The position numbers and the translations under genes are program-made. Of a stretch of 64,000 nt of DNA, positions 7,043-16,112 are shown piece after piece (positions within the stretch are counted from its first letter, which is position 1; every line of letters starts with the position of its first letter). The notes beneath the pieces were generated by a model. That model was not told the origin of the DNA and did no database searches. It was given only the letters and a program-made list of their open reading frames with translations. Source of the DNA: Cohnella phaseoli (GTDB lineage Bacteria; Bacillota; Bacilli; Paenibacillales; Paenibacillaceae); contig NZ_QRDZ01000036.1 in NCBI RefSeq assembly GCF_003386235.1, positions 37,052-101,051 of the forward strand, given 5' to 3'.

Positions 7043-8416
7043 TTGTCAGAACCTCGTACTCGCGCTCGCGTCACCATACTTTTATTCACCTTCGCCGCAC
7101 TAAGCCTTGTCTTCCTCTCAGCCTGTCAGAAGAGGGAGAAAGACGACCTGGACGATTTCGATCCGAATGAACCTGTTAAGCTGAAGGTCATGTATATTCT
7201 CGAAGAGACCTTTGGTCAAACCTACGGAAATCTGTTGCAACGGAAGTATCCCAATCTTGAACTTGAGATTGTAGCTCCGGGACTGGGGACCTTTACAATC
7301 GATGATTATTTACAACAGATCAATAAGGAACAACCGGATGTTCTCTTCCTTAGCCTTCCACTCTACGAAAAGCTTGCCGACGCAGGGCGTCTTATGGAAT
7401 TGGATTCGGTCATCCAGCAGGATCGGTTCGATTTAAGCGGCATTTATCCGGCTGTGATCGAGCAACTGCGAGTCAGTGGAAACGGCAAGTTATACGGACT
7501 GACTCCAGAGTTGTTTTCTCACGCGATTTATTACAATGCTGATCTATTTCGGAAATATGGGGTGGAGCTGCCCACAGATCGAATGTCCTGGGATGAAGTT
7601 TTCAAGCTCGCCCAACGGTTTCCGTCCGATGGGAACGAAGAGGAACACATATACGGTTTTAAAAAAGATGTTACTGGCGGGTTATCCGAGCTGGTTATGG
7701 TCGTTGGAGATACGATCGGATTGACATCGGTTAGCTCGGACGGCCTTCGCCTCACGCTCCAATCCGACGGCTGGCGGAAAGTCTTCGAATCCGTCATGAA
7801 GACCTATCAATCGGGAAACCTGCACATTCCTACAGGCCCAATAACATTTGCCCCTGAAACTGATCCCTTTATCAAAGGTCAACTTGCCATGAGATTAGAT
7901 TCCTTTTCGTATTATTCACAAATGTTAGAAGGTAGAAGAAAATTAAAGAGCAGCCATCCGTTTGAACTCGGAGTCGTCACCGCCCCTGTCAATCCGGCGA
8001 CTCCGGATATGACCAATCAATTTATGATCGGTTTGATTTTTGCAGTCAATAACCAGACTGCCCACAAGAGAGCCGCATGGGAAGTCGTCAAGTACATCAA
8101 TAGCGAAGAAGTCGCCAAAATTCATTCTCGGACAGCCTATCTTTCAGCCCCGGCACGCAAGGAATATGCCAAGGCATTCGAGGAGCTTAATATCGAACCT
8201 TTTTACGCTTTGAAGACGACTGCGACGCGGCATAGTGATAGCCGTTTCCCGCATACGTTTGCCAGGGTATCATTAGGCCCGCTCGTCACAAACGAGCTCC
8301 AACTCGTCGCCGACGGAGCAAAATCGTTGGACGAAGCAATCGAGACGATCCAAACGGAGGGACAGCAGTTGCTCGATGCCTATCTGGTTAAGTTAAGCTC
8401 GCAGGGAAACGAATAA
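7043..8416 (+). CDS. Solute-binding lipoprotein, tandem paralogue 1
   Basis: This gene starts at TTG 7043 with a GGGAGG site and encodes 457 residues. The signal ends in lipobox LSAC with Cys28, followed by a charged linker (QKREKDDLDDFDPNEPVKLKVM). The body is a family 1 extracellular solute-binding protein: IYYNADLFRKYGVELP, DRMSWDEVFKLAQRF, and a helical C-terminus KSLDEAIETIQTEGQQLLDAY. It should bind a sugar or oligosaccharide at the cell surface. It is the first of three consecutive paralogues; no permease or ATPase gene accompanies them. The last ~100 bases are almost identical to those of paralogue 2. Ligand unknown. Confidence 0.88.
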   Translation: MSEPRTRARVTILLFTFAALSLVFLSACQKREKDDLDDFDPNEPVKLKVMYILEETFGQTYGNLLQRKYPNLELEIVAPGLGTFTIDDYLQQINKEQPDVLFLSLPLYEKLADAGRLMELDSVIQQDRFDLSGIYPAVIEQLRVSGNGKLYGLTPELFSHAIYYNADLFRKYGVELPTDRMSWDEVFKLAQRFPSDGNEEEHIYGFKKDVTGGLSELVMVVGDTIGLTSVSSDGLRLTLQSDGWRKVFESVMKTYQSGNLHIPTGPITFAPETDPFIKGQLAMRLDSFSYYSQMLEGRRKLKSSHPFELGVVTAPVNPATPDMTNQFMIGLIFAVNNQTAHKRAAWEVVKYINSEEVAKIHSRTAYLSAPARKEYAKAFEELNIEPFYALKTTATRHSDSRFPHTFARVSLGPLVTNELQLVADGAKSLDEAIETIQTEGQQLLDAYLVKLSSQGNE

Positions 8417-8443
8417 ATGTCATCGCGGAAAGGAGGATTTCCC

Positions 8444-9847
8444 TTGCCAAAACAACAAACTCCAGTTCGCTTAACGAGCATTTTATTAGTCTTCGCCGTA
8501 CTAAGCCTTGTCTTCCTCTCAGCCTGTCAGAAGAAGGAGAAAGACGACCTGGAAGATTTCGATCCTAATGAACCGGTTAAACTCAAGATCATGTTTAGTA
8601 CTGAAGGCGGCTTTGATCAACAATATGGAAACCTGCTACAACGAAAGTTCCCAAATATCGAATACGAAGTTCTCCCTTTTAAACAAGGCCGGATGACCAA
8701 TGAAGACTTTCGGGAACAAATCAATACCGAGCAGCCGGATATCCTTTTTACCCGTGACATACTTTTCGAAGAACTCTCTGCCGAAGGACGTCTTATGGAG
8801 CTAGACCCTGTTATTCAGCAGGATCAATTCGATATTAGCAGTATTTCTCCGGCTGTGATCGAGCAACTAAGAGTAAGTGGAAACGGCAAATTATATGGTC
8901 TTTCTCCTGACTTTGTATCTTCAGCAGTCTACTATAATGCAGATTTGTTTAGAAAATACGGAGTTGAAATGCCTACAGACCGAATGTCATGGGATGAAGT
9001 TCTCCAGCTGGCTCAACGATTCCCGACCGATGGCAACGAGGAGGAAAGAATATACGGTTTCAAAGCAAGCTCTACAACTACGTTATACGACATGATTATC
9101 GGTGTTGGAAAGACGATGGGATTGACGCCCGTTAGCTCTGACGGCCTCCACCTGGCTCTTCAATCCGAGGGCTGGCGGAAGGTATTCGAATCTGTGATGC
9201 AAGCTTACCAATCAGGCAGTGTACTCTTAGCGAAAGGTTCAACGCTTGAAGAGATTATTCGTAACGACACTGAAATTTTTGGCAATAAGAACGACAAGTT
9301 TATCAATGGCCAAGTTGCCATGAGAATAGACACCTTTTCGTATTACTCAAAAATTCTAGAAGGCAGAAGAAAATTAAATACCAGCGATTCTTTTCAATTG
9401 GGAATCGTCACCGTTCCCGTCAATCCAGCTACTCCCGACACGACCGACGCTGCTTTATTTATGGCATCTATTTTTTCGATAAACAATCATTCTGCTCATA
9501 AGAGAGCCGCGTGGGAAGTCGTCAAGTATATCAATGGCGAAGAAATTGCCAAAATAAACTCACGGACAATCAACACGAGTACCCCTTCACGTAAAGAATA
9601 TGCAAAGATGTTCGATGATTTTAACATCGAACCCTTTTACGCTTTGAAGACCACCCCGAAGCGGTGGAGCGATAATCATTCTCCTGCAGAATTAACCGAT
9701 TCATTACGCCCACTCGTCACAAGAGAACTCCAACTCGTCGCCGACGGAGCAAAATCGTTGGACGAAGCAATCGAGACGATCCAAACGGAGGGGCAGCAGT
9801 TGCTCGATGCCTATCTGGTTAAGTCAAGCTCGCAGGGAGACGAATAA
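8444..9847 (+). CDS. Solute-binding lipoprotein, tandem paralogue 2
   Basis: The start is taken as TTG 8444, just after AAAGGAGG, matching the start context of paralogue 1. An in-frame ATG at 8417, directly after the previous stop codon, would place the ribosome site inside the coding sequence. The product is 467 residues with lipobox LSAC (Cys28). It shares with paralogue 1 the signal region, the DFDPNEPVKLK opening, YYNADLFRKYGVE and the C-terminal helix, but the central part has diverged and carries an insertion around residues 245-265. That pattern suggests duplication with selection for different ligand specificity. No transport partners are adjacent. Confidence 0.87.
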   Translation: MPKQQTPVRLTSILLVFAVLSLVFLSACQKKEKDDLEDFDPNEPVKLKIMFSTEGGFDQQYGNLLQRKFPNIEYEVLPFKQGRMTNEDFREQINTEQPDILFTRDILFEELSAEGRLMELDPVIQQDQFDISSISPAVIEQLRVSGNGKLYGLSPDFVSSAVYYNADLFRKYGVEMPTDRMSWDEVLQLAQRFPTDGNEEERIYGFKASSTTTLYDMIIGVGKTMGLTPVSSDGLHLALQSEGWRKVFESVMQAYQSGSVLLAKGSTLEEIIRNDTEIFGNKNDKFINGQVAMRIDTFSYYSKILEGRRKLNTSDSFQLGIVTVPVNPATPDTTDAALFMASIFSINNHSAHKRAAWEVVKYINGEEIAKINSRTINTSTPSRKEYAKMFDDFNIEPFYALKTTPKRWSDNHSPAELTDSLRPLVTRELQLVADGAKSLDEAIETIQTEGQQLLDAYLVKSSSQGDE

Positions 9848-9848
9848 C

Positions 9849-11195
9849 ATGCCAAAACCTATCATTCTTCGCCGGGCTGCCGCCCTTGCGCTCTTCGCAC
9901 TTAGCATAGCTCTCATAGCCGGCTGCCAAGGCGAGCGTTCAGGGCCTTCGGAAACCTTCGATCCCGATCAGCCGGTTAAACTGAAGGTTATGTCCCGGAA
10001 TTCGGATTACTTCTATCAACGTTACGGAAATATGCTTATCGGCCAGTTCCCTAATGTGGAGTTCGAAGTGATCGAACAACCGTCTGGTTCAATCGAAGAA
10101 CAGAAAGTGGCCATCTCAAAGTCGCAGCCCGACGTCCTACTGCTCAGCTCCCCACTGTACGAAGCGCTTGCAGAAGATGGCGCTTTGATGGATCTGGAGC
10201 CCGCCATCGAACGCGATAAATTTGATCTAAACGGGATTTCCCCCTCGGTGACCGAGCTGCTAAGAGAAGGAGGAAGCGGGAAGCTATATGGTCTTGCTCC
10301 CGAGTTTTCGACTTCTGTGCTCTATTACAACAAAGATTTGTTTAATCAGTACGGGGTGGAATTGCCCAGGGATCGCATGTCGTGGGATGACGTATTGAAG
10401 CTCGCTCAGCGTTTCCCGTCCGAGGGAACCGAAGAAGAACGTATTTACGGTTTTGAACCCGAATCAGCTCAAGGTTTGTTCGATTTAATACTGGACGCAG
10501 GCACTGCGATCGGATTAACTCCAATCAGCGTCGACGGCTCCAACATCGTCATCGCTTCCGACAGTTGGAAGAAGATTTTCGCGTCTGTTATGCAGGCTTA
10601 TCAGTCGAATGTTCTGCACTTTCCTTCGGGAGACATCGTAGAACAATTTAGAAACGATCTCTTCACGAAGGGCCGGGTCGCCATCAAGGAAAATGAATTT
10701 TTCTACTATTCGACGATCGTTGACAAACAGAGAACAGAGCCAAACAGCAAGCCTCTTAACTTCGATGTCGCAACTGTTCCCGTGGATCCCGCGAACCCAG
10801 ATGTGACGAACGCTCTTTCTCTGAACTCCATTTTTGCGGTTAGCAATCACTCCGCACAGAAGCCGGCCGCTTGGGAGGTCGTGAAGTACATCAATAGCGA
10901 AGATCTTGCCAAAGTCGAATCCAAAACGATGAACGGCCAAATTCCGGTACGCAAAGACTATGTTCCGAATAAAGAAATCTTCAATATCGAACCTTTCTTT
11001 GCCCTGAAGCCCGCCGCAAAACGTTCGAGCGACAGCGCCGCCACTCCTGAATTTAAGCAAGCGTTCAAAGAATTGGCATCCAATGAACTTCATCTCGTTG
11101 CAGATAATGCGAAATCGTTGGACGAAGCAATCGAGACGATCCAAACGAAGGGACAGCAGTTGTTGGATTCTTTTCGGCTTAAAGCAGATCCCTGA
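9849..11195 (+). CDS. Solute-binding lipoprotein, tandem paralogue 3
   Basis: The start is ATG 9849, one base after the previous stop, with AGGGAG upstream inside paralogue 2. A longer in-frame start at 9807 would overlap paralogue 2 and is less likely. The product has 448 residues and a lipobox IAGC with Cys26. It is the most diverged of the three but keeps FDPDQPVKLKVMSR, YYNKDLFNQYGVELPRDRMSWDD, and the KSLDEAIETIQTKGQQLLDSF end. The three genes are spaced as one transcript that ends at the shared terminator 11217-11254. Binding-protein role is well supported; the ligand is unknown. Confidence 0.87.
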   Translation: MPKPIILRRAAALALFALSIALIAGCQGERSGPSETFDPDQPVKLKVMSRNSDYFYQRYGNMLIGQFPNVEFEVIEQPSGSIEEQKVAISKSQPDVLLLSSPLYEALAEDGALMDLEPAIERDKFDLNGISPSVTELLREGGSGKLYGLAPEFSTSVLYYNKDLFNQYGVELPRDRMSWDDVLKLAQRFPSEGTEEERIYGFEPESAQGLFDLILDAGTAIGLTPISVDGSNIVIASDSWKKIFASVMQAYQSNVLHFPSGDIVEQFRNDLFTKGRVAIKENEFFYYSTIVDKQRTEPNSKPLNFDVATVPVDPANPDVTNALSLNSIFAVSNHSAQKPAAWEVVKYINSEDLAKVESKTMNGQIPVRKDYVPNKEIFNIEPFFALKPAAKRSSDSAATPEFKQAFKELASNELHLVADNAKSLDEAIETIQTKGQQLLDSFRLKADP

Positions 11196-11216
11196 GTACC
11201 TTCACCAAATAAAAAA

Positions 11217-11254
11217 AAGGACGAACCGCGCCTAAGCGCAAGGGTTCGTCCTTC
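11217..11254. terminator. Bidirectional terminator between the binding-protein genes and the glycolytic operon
   Basis: AAGGACGAACC and GGTTCGTCCTT form a strong stem with A-rich sequence on one side and T-rich sequence on the other. It lies between two convergent transcripts and can serve both paralogue 3 and eno. Confidence 0.88.
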
Positions 11255-11294
11255 TTGTCGTTCGTTCTGTCTGACTAAGATGTCGCTATTTAAC

Positions 11295-12587
11295 TTATTT
11301 CAGGTTGCTGAGGTTATAGAACGCCGCTTTGCCGCCGTACTTAGCCGTGGAGCCAAGACGATCTTCGATGCGGAGCAATTGGTTGTACTTCGCAACGCGG
11401 TCCGTACGGGACGGAGCGCCGGTTTTGATCTGGCCAGCGTTCGTCGCAACTGCGATGTCGGCAATCGTGCTGTCTTCGGATTCGCCGGAACGGTGGGAGA
11501 TTACAGCTGTGTAGCCTGCGCGCTTCGCCATCTCGATCGCGTCGAACGTCTCGGTCAAGGAACCGATTTGGTTGACTTTAACGAGGATGGAGTTGCCTAC
11601 GCCTTTCTCAATGCCGTCAGCCAGACGCTCGGTGTTCGTAACAAACAGGTCGTCGCCAACCAGTTGAACTTTGCCTCCGAGTTTCTCCGTCAGCAATTTC
11701 CAACCTTCCCAGTCGTCTTCGGAACAGCCGTCTTCGATGGAAATGATCGGATACTTCTCTACCCAGCTAGCAAGCAGGTCAACGAACTCAGCCGGCGTGA
11801 AGGACTTGCCTTCGCCTTCGAGGTGGTATTTGCCGTCTTTGAAGAACTCCGTGGAAGCGACGTCCATGCCCAGGAAGATTTCTTCGCCGGCTTTGTAGCC
11901 CGCTTTCTCGATTGCTTCGAGGATCGTGGACAACGCTTCTTCGTTGGAACCAAGGTTCGGAGCAAAGCCGCCTTCGTCGCCAACTGCCGTGTTCAGACCT
12001 TTTGCCTTCAGAACGCCCTTCAGAGCGTGGAAGATTTCCGTGCCTGCGCGCAGAGCTTCGGAGAACGTCGGCAAGCCGATCGGCAGCACCATGAACTCTT
12101 GTACGTCGATGTTGTTATCTGCGTGCTCACCGCCGTTAACGATGTTCATCATCGGTACAGGCAGCGTTTTGGCGTTAAATCCGCCCAGATAAGTATACAG
12201 AGGAACGTCAAGCGCATCGGCAGCAGCGCGAGCGACAGCCATCGATACCGCGAGGATCGCGTTTGCGCCCAGGTTCGCTTTGTTAGGCGTGCCGTCGAGT
12301 TCGATCATTTTGCTGTCGATTTCGACTTGATCGAGCGCATCGTAGCCGATGATTTCCGGAGCGATAACGGTATTGACGTTCTCTACAGCTTTCAGAACGC
12401 CTTTGCCCAAGTAACGGCCTTTGTCTCCGTCGCGAAGCTCGACCGCTTCGTATGCGCCGGTAGAAGCACCGGACGGAACGATGGCATGGCCTTTAGCTCC
12501 GGATTCCAATTGAACTTCGACTTCGACAGTCGGATTGCCGCGAGAATCGAGCACTTCGCGCGCATATACGTCAGTAATGATCGTCAT
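11295..12587 (-). CDS. eno: Enolase (phosphopyruvate hydratase)
   Basis: The 430-residue product interconverts 2-phosphoglycerate and phosphoenolpyruvate. It begins TIITDVYAREVLDSRGNPTV and carries the SGASTG loop, GGEHADN, the GDEGGFAPN motif, the metal ligands in SIEDG and LVGDDLF, and the enolase signature ILVKVNQIGSLTET. Length and motifs are those of a full-length bacterial enolase. AAGGAG precedes the ATG. It is the last gene of the cggR-gapA-pgk-tpiA-gpmI-eno operon and ends before the bidirectional terminator. Confidence 0.98.
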   Translation of the reverse strand: MTIITDVYAREVLDSRGNPTVEVEVQLESGAKGHAIVPSGASTGAYEAVELRDGDKGRYLGKGVLKAVENVNTVIAPEIIGYDALDQVEIDSKMIELDGTPNKANLGANAILAVSMAVARAAADALDVPLYTYLGGFNAKTLPVPMMNIVNGGEHADNNIDVQEFMVLPIGLPTFSEALRAGTEIFHALKGVLKAKGLNTAVGDEGGFAPNLGSNEEALSTILEAIEKAGYKAGEEIFLGMDVASTEFFKDGKYHLEGEGKSFTPAEFVDLLASWVEKYPIISIEDGCSEDDWEGWKLLTEKLGGKVQLVGDDLFVTNTERLADGIEKGVGNSILVKVNQIGSLTETFDAIEMAKRAGYTAVISHRSGESEDSTIADIAVATNAGQIKTGAPSRTDRVAKYNQLLRIEDRLGSTAKYGGKAAFYNLSNLK

Positions 12588-12626
12588 AGGTAGAACACTC
12601 CTTCGGTGGGTTTATTTTTAATGCGG

Positions 12627-14162
12627 TTAGACAATTAAGGATTGGCCCGTCATTTGCTCCGGCTGCGGCAACTGAAGCAGCGCAAGCAGCGTCGGGGCTA
12701 CATCAGCCAGAATGCCGCCTTCGCGAAGCGTGAGGCCGGCTTGGGTCACGATGCACGGAACGATGTTGGTCGTGTGCGCCGTAAACGGCCGATCATTGTC
12801 GTCCAGCACCATGTCCGCATTGCCGTGGTCGGCGATAACCACGCAGACGCCGCCTTTGGACGTTACCGCGGAAACTACCCGTCCGAGACATTCGTCAGTC
12901 GCTTCCACCGCCTTGATCGTCGGCTCCAGCATACCGGAGTGACCGACCATGTCGGGGTTCGCGAAGTTCAGAATGATCGCATCATGTTTGTCGTCGGCAA
13001 TTTCCTTTTCCAGCGCTTCCGTTACCTCGTAAATGCTCATCTCCGGCTGCAGGTCGTAGGTGGCGACCTTCGGCGAATTGATGAGAATCCGAGTTTCGCC
13101 CTCCAGAACGTGGTCCCGTCCGCCGCTGAAGAAGAACGTGACGTGCGGATACTTCTCCGTTTCGGCGATTCTGAGCTGCTTTTTCCCGTGTTGAACGAGT
13201 ACCTCGCCAAATGTATTATCCAACTCTTTAGGCTTATACGCAACCAAGCCGCCTACGGTTTCCGCGAACAGCGTCATGCACACGAAATACAGGTTCTTCG
13301 GGAAGCCCGGGCCGCGGTCAAAACCGCGGAAATCCTCGTTCGTGAACACATTGGACAGCTGAATCGCACGGTCGGGACGGAAGTTGAAGAAAATGACCGA
13401 GTCCTCGGACTCCACCAAGCCGTTCGGCTTGCCGTCCGCTCCGACGATCACCGTCGGCACGAAAAACTCGTCGTATACGCCTTGCTCGTAAGAAGCTTTG
13501 ACCGCTGCGATCGGATCAACCGCCGTCGGACCGTCGCCGTAAACCATCGCGCGATAGGACTTCTCTACCCGCTCCCACCGCTTATCGCGGTCCATTGCGT
13601 AGTAGCGGCCTTGCAGCGTGGCAATGCGACCGATTCCGAACTCTTCGATCTTGCCTTGCAATTGGGTCAAATAGCCGACTGCACTGTCGGGAGCTACGTC
13701 GCGGCCGTCGAGGAAGCCGTGGATATACACTTCCTCAAGCTCCTCCCGCTTCGCCAGCTCAAGCAGCGCGAACAGGTGGTCGATATGGCTGTGAACGCCG
13801 CCGTCGGACAGCAGGCCGTACAGATGCAGCTTCTTGCCGTTCTGCTTGGCATGGCGCACCGCGCCGACCAACGTCGAATTGTCGAAGAATTCCTGATCGC
13901 GGATCGACTTGGAGATACGGGTCAAATCCTGATACACGATGCGGCCCGCGCCGATATTCAGATGGCCGACCTCGGAGTTGCCCATCTGGCCCTCCGGCAA
14001 GCCGACCGCTTCTCCGCTCGCCGTCAGCGTCGTGTGCGGGAAAGTGCTCCAGTACTTATCGAAATTCGGTTTGTTCGCTTGAGCCACGGCGTTGCCGTGC
14101 TTCTCTTCGCGAATGCCGAAGCCGTCCAAAATAATTAACGCAACCGGTTTGGGAGCTGCCAT
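12627..14162 (-). CDS. gpmI: 2,3-bisphosphoglycerate-independent phosphoglycerate mutase
   Basis: This enzyme converts 3- to 2-phosphoglycerate through a phosphoserine and needs Mn2+. I start it at ATG 14162 (MAAPKPVALIILDGFG), one base after the tpiA stop, with its ribosome site (GAAGGGGCG) inside the end of tpiA. An upstream ATG adding six residues would lie inside tpiA. At 511 residues it matches the family. Metal-site Asp13 lies in LDGFG and the phosphorylated serine is Ser63 in GNSEVGHLNIG. Tight packing against tpiA suggests translational coupling. Confidence 0.97.
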   Translation of the reverse strand: MAAPKPVALIILDGFGIREEKHGNAVAQANKPNFDKYWSTFPHTTLTASGEAVGLPEGQMGNSEVGHLNIGAGRIVYQDLTRISKSIRDQEFFDNSTLVGAVRHAKQNGKKLHLYGLLSDGGVHSHIDHLFALLELAKREELEEVYIHGFLDGRDVAPDSAVGYLTQLQGKIEEFGIGRIATLQGRYYAMDRDKRWERVEKSYRAMVYGDGPTAVDPIAAVKASYEQGVYDEFFVPTVIVGADGKPNGLVESEDSVIFFNFRPDRAIQLSNVFTNEDFRGFDRGPGFPKNLYFVCMTLFAETVGGLVAYKPKELDNTFGEVLVQHGKKQLRIAETEKYPHVTFFFSGGRDHVLEGETRILINSPKVATYDLQPEMSIYEVTEALEKEIADDKHDAIILNFANPDMVGHSGMLEPTIKAVEATDECLGRVVSAVTSKGGVCVVIADHGNADMVLDDNDRPFTAHTTNIVPCIVTQAGLTLREGGILADVAPTLLALLQLPQPEQMTGQSLIV

Positions 14163-14163
14163 C

Positions 14164-14919
14164 TTACTTCGCCCCTTCAACCAACGCCACGTAGGAAGCC
14201 GGCTCCAAGCTTGCGCCGCCGACCAACGCGCCGTCGATATCGGATTGGCCGAGGTACTCGGCTACCGTATTCGGCTTAACGCTGCCGCCGTATTGAATGC
14301 GCACCTTATCCGCCGCTTCCGCGCCGAACTGCTTGGCTACGACGCTGCGGATGTAAGAGATCGTCTCGTTCGCTTCCGCGGACGTGGACGATTTGCCCGT
14401 GCCGATCGCCCAGATCGGCTCATATGCGATCACGGTCGCCGCAACCTGCTCAGCCGTCAGGCCGGACAGCGCGCCTTCCGTCTGTACGCGAACGACTTCG
14501 TTCGTCGTGCCGGCTTCGCGCTCTTCCAGCTTCTCGCCCACGCATACGATCGGAACCAGTCCGTGACGGAATGCCGCATGTGCTTTCTTGTTCACGATCT
14601 CGTCCGTCTCGCCGAAATATTGACGGCGCTCGGAGTGGCCGATAATGACGTAATCGATGCCGAGATCTTTCAGCATAACGCCGCTGATCTCTCCCGTGTA
14701 CGCGCCGTTGTCTTCGAAGTGCAGGTTTTGCGCGCCGACTTTGATCGTCGTGCCCTTAACCGCCTCGACCAACGTTGGAAGCGCCGTGAACGGAGCGCAG
14801 ATAACGCTCTCCACGCCGGATACTTCCGCTTTGCCTTTGACTTCGGCTACGAAGGACGCTGCCTCGCCTGCCGTCTTGAACATTTTCCAGTTGCCCGCGA
14901 TAATCGGTGTTCTGCTCAT
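14164..14919 (-). CDS. tpiA: Triosephosphate isomerase
   Basis: The gene interconverts dihydroxyacetone phosphate and glyceraldehyde 3-phosphate. I start it at ATG 14919 (MSRTPIIAGNWKMFKT), preceded by GAGGTGA; another ATG three codons upstream is possible. The 251-residue length is typical. Catalytic features are NWKM with the active-site lysine, IIGHSERR with the catalytic histidine, AYEPIWAIGTG with the catalytic glutamate, and the phosphate-binding QYGGSV. It follows pgk closely and precedes gpmI by one base. Confidence 0.97.
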   Translation of the reverse strand: MSRTPIIAGNWKMFKTAGEAASFVAEVKGKAEVSGVESVICAPFTALPTLVEAVKGTTIKVGAQNLHFEDNGAYTGEISGVMLKDLGIDYVIIGHSERRQYFGETDEIVNKKAHAAFRHGLVPIVCVGEKLEEREAGTTNEVVRVQTEGALSGLTAEQVAATVIAYEPIWAIGTGKSSTSAEANETISYIRSVVAKQFGAEAADKVRIQYGGSVKPNTVAEYLGQSDIDGALVGGASLEPASYVALVEGAK

Positions 14920-14930
14920 CCTTGTCACCT

Positions 14931-16112
14931 CTATTTGTCGTTAAGAGCTACGACGCCCGGAAGCGCCTTGCCTTCCATGAACTCCAGAGAAGCGCCGCCG
15001 CCTGTGGAGATGTGGTTCATTTTGTCAGCCAGATGGAACTTCTCAGTCGCAGCAGCGGAATCGCCGCCGCCGATGACGGTGTAAGCGTCCGAGTCCGCGC
15101 AAGCTTGCGCAACTTCACGAGTACCGTTTGCGAAATCATCCACTTCGAATACGCCCATCGGTCCGTTCCAGAGAACCAGCTTGGAGTTTTTGATGACTTC
15201 CGCGTAGATTTTACGCGTTTTCGGACCGATATCGACGCCTTCCTTGTTAGCCGGGATACCATCGATGCCGACAATATCCATGTTAACAGCCGATTTAAAA
15301 TCTTCCGATACAACGATATCAACCGGGAGATAGAAGTTTTTGCCGAGCTTCTTCGCTTTCTCGATGAATTCGAGCGTCAGGTCCAGCTTGGAATCATCGC
15401 ACAGCGACAAGCCGATCTCATTGCCTTGCGCCTTCAGGAACGTATAGGAGAGACCTCCGCCGATGAGGATGTTGTCCGCGATCTCGATCATTTTGTTGAT
15501 GACGTCGATCTTGTCTTTTACCTTGGAGCCGCCTACGATGGCCGTGAACGGACGCTCCGGGTTGTTCAGAGCTTTGCCCAGTACGTCGAGCTCTTTCTCC
15601 ATCAGCAAGCCGGAAACTGCAGGAATGTGATGCGCGATGCCTTCCGTGGACGCGTGAGCGCGGTGAGCCGCTCCGAAAGCGTCGTTCACGAACAGGTCCG
15701 CCAGCGCGGCCAGCGACTTGGCCAGCTCGGCGTCGTTCTTCTCCTCGCCCGCTTCGAAACGAACGTTCTCCAGCAACAGCACGTCTCCGTCCTTCAGCTC
15801 GTCAACCTTCGCTTGCACGGAAGCTCCGACGACTTCGTCAGCCTTCGCTACCGGCTTGCCCAGCAACTCGGACAGACGAGCGGCAACCGGCGTCAAGCGC
15901 AGTCCGTCGACGACTTGACCGTTCGGACGGCCCAGGTGACTCGCCAGAATGACTTTCGCGCCCTTCTCGATCAAATGCTTGATCGTAGGCAGAGTTTCGC
16001 GAATACGCGTATCGTCCGTGATTGCGCCGTTTTCCAGCGGCACGTTGAAATCAACGCGCACGAACACTTTCTTCCCTGCAACCTCTACGTCTCTTACACT
16101 TTTCTTGTTCAC
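14931..16112 (-). CDS. pgk: Phosphoglycerate kinase
   Basis: The 393-residue enzyme transfers phosphate from 1,3-bisphosphoglycerate to ADP. It starts at GTG 16112 after GAGGAGG. N-terminal VRVDFNVPL and SHLGRPNG form the substrate site, GGSKVKDK lies in the hinge and nucleotide region, and GGGDSAAA near the C-terminus is the phosphate-binding loop. It is the second enzyme gene of the operon, separated from gapA by an unusually long GC-rich spacer of about 440 bases. Confidence 0.97.
   Translation of the reverse strand: MNKKSVRDVEVAGKKVFVRVDFNVPLENGAITDDTRIRETLPTIKHLIEKGAKVILASHLGRPNGQVVDGLRLTPVAARLSELLGKPVAKADEVVGASVQAKVDELKDGDVLLLENVRFEAGEEKNDAELAKSLAALADLFVNDAFGAAHRAHASTEGIAHHIPAVSGLLMEKELDVLGKALNNPERPFTAIVGGSKVKDKIDVINKMIEIADNILIGGGLSYTFLKAQGNEIGLSLCDDSKLDLTLEFIEKAKKLGKNFYLPVDIVVSEDFKSAVNMDIVGIDGIPANKEGVDIGPKTRKIYAEVIKNSKLVLWNGPMGVFEVDDFANGTREVAQACADSDAYTVIGGGDSAAATEKFHLADKMNHISTGGGASLEFMEGKALPGVVALNDK

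Noticed and set aside
7043..11195. Prophage or genomic-island origin for the lipoprotein trio
   Set aside because: No integrase, attachment repeats, phage genes or clear composition change were seen around it; tandem duplication is enough to explain it.
11280..12593. A 437-codon plus-strand frame across eno
   Set aside because: It is antisense to a certain enolase, has no ribosome site and no recognisable domain; it reflects codon bias of the real gene.
12642..14138. A 498-codon plus-strand frame across gpmI
   Set aside because: Exact shadow of phosphoglycerate mutase on the other strand; composition is Arg/His-rich and not protein-like.
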